DNA of 64,000 bases, from contig JAUIRK010001057.1 in the NCBI GenBank assembly GCA_030549495.1, positions 186,001 to 250,000 on the forward strand, given 5' to 3'. This stretch comes from Nectonema munidae (taxonomy: Eukaryota; Nematomorpha; Nectonematoida; Nectonematidae). Every line of letters begins with the position of its first letter. Position 1 is the stretch's first letter. Of the stretch, positions 57,998 through 64,000 are shown piece by piece. The notes beneath the pieces were generated by a model. It was given only the letters and a program-made list of their open reading frames with translations. It did not search any database and was not told the origin of the DNA. A program made the translations under genes and the position numbers.

Positions 57998-58103
57998 TCC
58001 ATTTAAGACCAGTTTTCCCAAAGGGAACGCAGACGAATTCTTACTTTATATAGAATTAAATAGGAATTACTAAAGTCATCTGCTTTGTTCGGTCCTAAAT
58101 GGG
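57998..58103. mobile_element. TTAA-type MITE, copy 2
   Basis: Inverted ends TCCATTTAAGACC and GGTCCTAAATGGG, flanked by TTAA at 57994 and 58104. This is the piggyBac target signature; 106 bp, noncoding. Confidence 0.75.
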
Positions 58104-58107
58104 TTAA

Positions 58108-59150
58108 TATACATTGTTTTATATGGTTACTTATTACTTGCACTTATTTTATCTTACCTGAATTATCTTATCAATACAAGTTTTGACAAAGTAAAGTAAT
58201 GAAAATTATGATGAAAATAATATAAAGAAATTAAAAAACAAATACTTTATTTTTTGCTTAAATTAAATGTATCTAAGAAGATAAATGAGAAATGTCTTTC
58301 AAATACTCAAATTTATGGCAAAACAATGGTATCTTTGACAAGAAATTTCAGCTTTTTAACTAAGTTAACATTTACTTCTTAAAACTTTCATAATTTTCAA
58401 GAGTCTCTTAACTTATCTCTAACTTGGTCAAATTTATGTCAGACTTTAACTCTTATTAGCCCAAGTTAATTTTTTTTAAAAAATAATAAAACTCAGTTAT
58501 TGCTTTTTTAAATTATAATACCAATCTCTGAAAAAATAGGTATGCCATTTTTTGGCACACTGTTCAGAGTTAATAACAAATTTAGTGGATAAAAAAGTCA
58601 TCTTTTTTTCTACGATTTATTGAATTTTACAACTTTTTTACAAAATAGGATTGAAAATAATATATAAACTATTCAATATGAGAAAATAAAATATTTTGGC
58701 CCAAGATGCAAAAATTCTTTTTTTTTGGTTTCTCCTATCTTCAATCATAACAGGCATCTCAACTGAAGTTGATTGTTCTTTAATCTATCATACCTACTAA
58801 AAAACTTCATTTTTTTTAAAAATTTAATTCTAACTCTATAGGTTCTATAATAATTTTTTGATATCTGATATATAAGTTCCGATAATAATTTAGAAGAATG
58901 TTGCTATCAAGTAGTCATCAATGCTACTTTGGCTCACTGAAAAAAGTCTGGTGATTCAAATGTCATTAGAATGGCTATTTAATTTCGGAAAATAGTTTTC
59001 AATTGCTTGATTGCAAGCAACATGTGTGAGATTTAAAATGATGTTTGATTTTAAGAGCAAAATTATTAATTGATTGCATCATACACTCTGGATTAATGAA
59101 TACATCAAATAGAAATATTTTTGCAACTGACGGAAGACGTTCACGAGGAT
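58108..59150. other. AT-rich stretch, probably interior of a decayed hAT
   Basis: No coding motif was found. It adjoins the hAT end at 59241 and may be part of that element. Confidence 0.35.
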
Positions 59151-59159
59151 ACACTTTTT

Positions 59160-59241
59160 GATACCAAAAGTTTTTCATGACCTCTGCAAAAACTTCTAAC
59201 GACCCCCAAAGGGGTCACGACCCCCAGGTTGAGAACCACTG
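59160..59241 (-). repeat. hAT-type transposon end
   Basis: Read on the minus strand, it begins CAGTGGTTCTCAACCTGGGG followed by GTCGTGACCCCTTTGGGGGT, the classic end of a widespread hAT group. The partner end is not obvious. Confidence 0.6.
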
Positions 59242-59792
59242 TTCTAGAGCTTAACGATGTGATATTGTGTGTCACAGAAATGAGGGCATTCATATAGATT
59301 TTTTTGATATATAAAAATATCTGAAATATATCTCTTATGTTTCTGTTATTTGTTTTACATTTTTTAGTAACAACGAAATTTAAGAAAAATATTACCTGAA
59401 ATATGCATAACAAAAATTTATTACTATTTTGCTAATTTGATCTATGATATTTTATATTGCAAGTGACGCAAAATCCAATGTCACATTTAACACATTCAGT
59501 CCATTCAATCCGCAATTCAAGGATTCAATTCATCAGTTTTTTTAGTGTTAATATGAAGCATTCTAATTTTTCTTGTTAATACTTTCAAAATAAAAACAGA
59601 ATAGTACTATTTTTTACTCCTTATTCCAACTCTATAATTATTTATATTCTGATTAAACGATCCACTCCTTCCATGTTATAATTATATTGAAAAATTTAAT
59701 TGGGACATTGGATTTCAATCTTTTACTTTCTCTTTTGGAAAATCTTTTAACTTTTCTGTAAGTTAAAACACTATAAACAGAACTACACAATG

Positions 59793-60560
59793 TTACGCGT
59801 TGTTGTCAATCCATCTGACAACTATTATATTAAAATTTTGATGTGTACATGAAGAAAACGTTCCTCTTGATTTTTTGGACAATACTTTTTGAAAAAATCT
59901 TAATGAAAATTTTGAGAAGCGTCTTTTAGCGTTCCCGTAAAACCAACCTGAAGATAGAAGTTTTTTCATTAACTTTTCTGATAAAATTAAAAAATCGCAA
60001 AGAATGAAGTATGGCAAATTCTTTTTATCTTCAGCGAAGTTTGTAATAGCTTTCGAAATTGTTGTGCCAACTTTTCCGTGCAATTTTTTTTCTACTTTTT
60101 TGTAAACAGATTTACCTTCATAAAAAACGAAGTGAATAAGATAACCATCATATGTGCAGGTACACAAAACTTTATAACCAAATCTGATTGGTTTACTTCT
60201 TACGCACTGTCATGAATTTTTTATTGAAATGATTGGACCAACTCCGAACCTTAAAAAATTTGTCTTTTTCATTATTTGCGAAGTGAACAAATTCTATCAA
60301 TATGTGGAATCTATTATTTCTCATGTTGTTATATATCATTTCATTTTTGCCTTGATGGTACAGCGGCATATCAAGAAATTAAGAGAATTCAGAGAAACAC
60401 TTTCAGCTCTTCATCTTAAATAAAAAAAAACGATCACAAATAAAACTCAAAATTTCTTCATTAAAAAAAAGCTCAAACAATTCATGAGAATTCATATTTC
60501 TGAATTAAGAAAAATCACTCATAGGAAAAATGGAAAAACTTGGATTGAAAAGACTATCGC
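59793..60560 (-). pseudogene. piggyBac transposase remnant 3, most complete in the window
   Basis: On the minus strand from right to left: HELFELFFNEEILSFICD (near 60450), EELKVFL then ILLISGYAAVPSRQK (near 60400), NNRFHILIEFVHFANNEKDK (near 60300), CVRSKPIRFGYKVLC (near 60190), TYDGYLIHFVFYEGK, then an open run to 59793 ending in GTFSSCTHQNFNIIVVRWID. These follow the order of the DDE_Tnp_1_7 domain. Where YFDNFFTS is expected the sequence reads FILCDFLILSEKLMKKL, still with an Asp. The N-terminal half spans several frames and contains stops; the region between 60200 and 60240 that should hold the first catalytic Asp is lost. TTAA ends were not found. Confidence 0.7.
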
Positions 60561-61421
60561 CATTCATCCAATCATCTTGATTCATATATAGCCTTTGTAT
60601 TTGCTTCTGCCAGCAATTGTCCACTACTTAAATTATCCATGTATTATCCACTATCTTCATCAGCCGAAAAACGGTAGCGTTTGGGGGTTCAATAAATATT
60701 TCAGGAATATAACTTGTGAATCATTTTCAGCATCACATATTAACTCGTGTAAAGATCTAAACATTTTTCTAACTAAAAATACGCAATTCGAAAAATTTAA
60801 TAGAATTTATAAAACAGTTTTTGTCGGAAAGCTAAAAAGTGCTGTATTCGAAAAGACATAAGTAATGCTTTCCAGAAATTTTGTAGTAAAAAAATAAATA
60901 AAATTTGCAAAATCTTATAAAGGGTTTCATCAAGGACGCACAAACTTCCAATTATGAAGATGGAGGACAAAAAACTTTTTTAAATGGGAGCAAGATTTTT
61001 AAAATATATTTGCCAGGATGTTTCAATGAAAATGATGTACATTTTTGGAACTTTCAAAATAAATTGATAAACATTTCATGCTTCATATTAAATATTTGTA
61101 GCACAAACTACAAAGTGATAAATATCGGCGACGAAAAATCTTTGTGCCCCTCTCTCCTCCAAATACACGTCTTTGGGTCAAGTTATAAACTTATGGATGG
61201 GTGGGGCGGATCTAAACGAGGGCGAATGGGGAATCGCCCAATCCTTTTTTACTTATGCACTTGGAATATTGTTTAATTGGAGGCAGTTATTTATATAGTC
61301 TCTGAATTTTGCCAAAAAAAATTTTATAGAAAATTATAAAATTTATTCCTATTGAAAATAAAGGCTTGTTTATTATTTGATCCAATTTCGTCCCCTGTGT
61401 ATTTTTTCTGTATCCGCCCAT

Positions 61422-61475
61422 CAGGGGCGCACATCCTCAACATTTGGGGGGCAAATTTTTTTTTATAATTTTAAA
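61422..61475 (+). repeat. CAGGGGCGCACA motif with G-rich tail
   Basis: CAGGGGCGCACATCCTCAAC followed by ATTTGGGGGGC and a poly-T run. Same leading motif as at 33759, 40071 and 63209, and a diverged form at 44862. Likely the end of a nonautonomous transposon family. Confidence 0.5.
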
Positions 61476-61630
61476 AATTTATTATAAAAGAATTTTTGTC
61501 CAATGAACACACCACCATTATTACCCGACATCATAGTTGCACTGTAAACTCTCAATCCCACCACAACTGCACATATTTTATGAACTCAAATGACCTTGTT
61601 TGTAATTCTGATTGCATCAACCTTCTAGCT

Positions 61631-61720
61631 CAGTAGTTTTCAAACTGGATTCCGCGTGCCACGAAGAAGTTCCATGGGGATAAGGGAACACTAAGTGAAT
61701 CGTTATTTCGCAAAATATTA
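61631..61720 (+). repeat. hAT-type transposon end
   Basis: CAGTAGTTTTCAAACTGGAT followed by TCCGCGTGCCACG is a typical hAT left end. No right end was identified before 62383. Confidence 0.45.
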
Positions 61721-62383
61721 CAGCCGTATTATGGTCATTTGCCATTTTTGCCAATAAATCACATTTGAAAAGAAAAAATAAGCTTGTATTTGAATTGAGT
61801 ACTATTTTTTCTTTTATTTCTTTTCAGGTCTAATTTGTAAATGGCTAAAAAAACGAATTATGACGTCTCACACTTGAAATTTTGTTTTGCTGCATTACGT
61901 CTGGGGGGGGGGGGGAGAGAGGAACATAAATATCCTTTGTGTTCTGAATTGTTAGCATCCACTTTTTAAAGCCCGTCAAGTGAAGCTTGCGCAGTTAGTG
62001 AAGCACTCAAGTTCGGTAAACAAAATTTTTGGTTGAACGATCGCAAAATTCACTCAAATTTCGGCCAGAAATTTCTTAAAGTGATCCAGGCCCCTCGGGC
62101 CACGAAACAATTTTTTTAAAACAAAATTAAACATAATTTGAGTAGTAACCTTATTCTATGCTAGATGCACAACTTCATCCTTGTGTTTTATGCCTAATAG
62201 GACTGTTTTGCTAGGCCTATATATACCACATGATTCACAAACTTTTTCTGAAAACTCTTGCAATAAGCTTGGTTATTTTTTTTGAAATGTTTTCATTATA
62301 ATAAGCTCAAGAACGATTCTTTACCAGATGTCATTTACAAAAGAGAGTTTATCTTTTATTTTTTCATGAACAAATGAACAATA

Positions 62384-64000
62384 CCTATGTGAACAATACC
62401 ATTACTCTTAAAAAACATTCAAATTTTTCGTCCTGTATGATCCAATATCAATTACACATTCCTATTTATCATAGAGCATATTACTTTCAAACCAACTCAT
62501 CCATCATACCTGACGTAATTATCTTCAATCATCATAACATATTACAAATTAACTCATCGGATAAATATTTTCATCATACCATATGCAATTATCATCAATC
62601 ATCATCATTAACCCGTTAACGCCCAGAGTCGACTTTTCAAAAATAAAATCGTCTGCGTTTATTAAAGCTCTTTAATTCAAATCTGCTTTATATTAGATAT
62701 CGTCTGATTTTAATTCAATTTTTAATTTGTTTATTCATCATTGCCAACATGATTTCGCTATGTACTAGTCATTTCGCTAATTTACCACATATTATTTTCA
62801 AACGAACTCATCATACCTGACGCAATTATCTTCAATCATCATAAACCTTTTTAATTTTTATTTATCCCAAATGAAAATTTTAATAATGATTTTCAATCAA
62901 AAACGAATTTTTAGATTTGAGTTTATTTTGAGAAAATAGAGTTTTTTTTCCAAAATGTCAAACTTGAATTCCACACATTCTTCGACCCTAATTTGGAAAA
63001 CTAAGCCCTGAAATGAAGTTAGCATCGTAATAAAAAATATATTTCATGAAAGTATGTTTATGAGATAATTTTTAGACAGTAAAATATTTTACTTAAAAAT
63101 GTGAATAAATATTTTTGAAGAAAATTTTCAGACGAAATTAGCAAGTTTGATCTACACTTTCACATTCCAATTACGAAAACGAAGTCCAAAAATGAAATCA
63201 GCATGGAGCAGGGGCGCACATCCGTGGGGGGGGGGGGGGTTTGTTATGCTAGCCATTTTAATTTACCAGCCTATGTTAATTAATTTTATGATAAGTATTT
63301 TATTTCTTTCTAAAATATATTATTATATGATATGATATAGTAAATAATTGTATATTTATTCACTTTCAAACTCTTGTGAAATATTGTTAATCTATGATTA
63401 ATATATTTTTACATAAATTTTAAGAGGACGTATAAAACTGACCATTCCTCGCTCAATAAAGATTTGGTATAGAACACTTGCTTCCAAGATTTTATCAATG
63501 GCATTTTAAATACTTGAAAATAAAACCAAATTCTTGATCTAATGGTATGCTTGCATTAAAACACCGCATTTTTATAGGAGAATTTTTTACATTAAAAAAA
63601 TAGAATTATGCATGTATATTAGAGTGGTCCAAATTTTTTTTTTTAAATCTTCAGATTAGAACCCAGAATTCGATTTCATATCTGTTCCAATGATTTAAGT
63701 CCAAATTTCATGCAAAAAAAATATTTTTTTAAGGTTGCACATGACACTTGAAAAAAGCCTAATGCAATAACAAACGAGCTAAAAAGAAAAAATATGTTGT
63801 AATCATTTGTGTTTTTATTTATGAAAAAATTAACTGAAACACACATAAATATGTTACTTAGAAAGTCCAGCAATCAATGTTACTTTATTGGCATCAGAAA
63901 ACAGATGCCTATGCTCGTTGACAACTTGTAGTAAGTACTAGAGCTGTTCTTCGTTCTTCGTTAGGTTACGGTTGAAGTCTTGAATCAACTTGATTTACCC
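62384..64000. repeat. Long repeat unit, copy 2 (runs off the window)
   Basis: Near-identical to 33022-34570. It includes the first 381 bp of the TAGAGTGGTCCA hAT element, starting at 63620 after ATGTATAT, at the same position relative to the flank as in copy 1. It has an extra segment of about 90 bp (63000-63090) and lacks a few short stretches present in copy 1. The poly-G run is at 63226-63239. Confidence 0.85.

Noticed and set aside
60595-61276. Two plus-strand open frames of 88 and 123 codons
   Set aside because: No recognisable motif; the first borders the minus-strand piggyBac remnant and the second is AT-driven with no splice or poly(A) support.

Overview
The window is AT-rich animal nuclear DNA. 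It has GT-AG introns, AATAAA poly(A) signals, tRNA-derived SINEs, LINE remnants, and a dense load of hAT, piggyBac and pogo/Tigger DNA transposons. The gene set (ISY1, USP30, a SOUL haem-binding protein, the germline piRNA factor ASZ1/GASZ) fits an invertebrate metazoan. An arthropod such as a crustacean is my best guess; the sequence does not prove the taxon.

Layout. 1-3 kb: a secreted SOUL haem-binding gene on the minus strand that runs off the left edge; its long intron holds a SINE and a foldback repeat. 3.3-6.5 kb: a decayed RTE-type LINE split by a small hAT. 6.9-7.6 kb: a roughly 150-bp tandem array. 8.2-11.4 kb: piggyBac and ZMYM-type hAT remnants. 11.8-12.8 kb: short coding stretches including a CCHC zinc knuckle and an acidic tail. 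15.7-18.5 kb: two intronless minus-strand genes, a 425-aa coiled-coil protein of unknown function and the splicing factor ISY1. 19-33 kb: mostly repeats (piggyBac, LINE, a 2.1-kb hAT with a nested MITE, a retroelement fossil, palindromic-end MITE, poly-C/poly-G hairpin). 33.0-37.0 kb: a repeat unit carrying a complete-ended 2.8-kb hAT; the same unit, with the hAT at the same insertion point, recurs at 62.4-64 kb. 37.4-38.5 kb: intronless USP30. 41.8-44.1 kb: a small one-membrane-segment gene and the last three exons of an unidentified gene, both on the minus strand. 45.1-47.2 kb: a Tigger element. 47.6-51.4 kb: an eight-exon ASZ1 gene. 52-64 kb: hAT elements and MITEs, a LINE remnant, a piggyBac remnant and paired TTAA MITEs.

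The host genes have unrelated jobs (splicing, mitochondrial deubiquitination, piRNA biogenesis, haem binding), and nothing suggests a cluster with one function. The window is a sparse set of host genes in a transposon-rich background. Exon boundaries were read by eye from splice signals, reading phase and family resemblance; no alignment was run.
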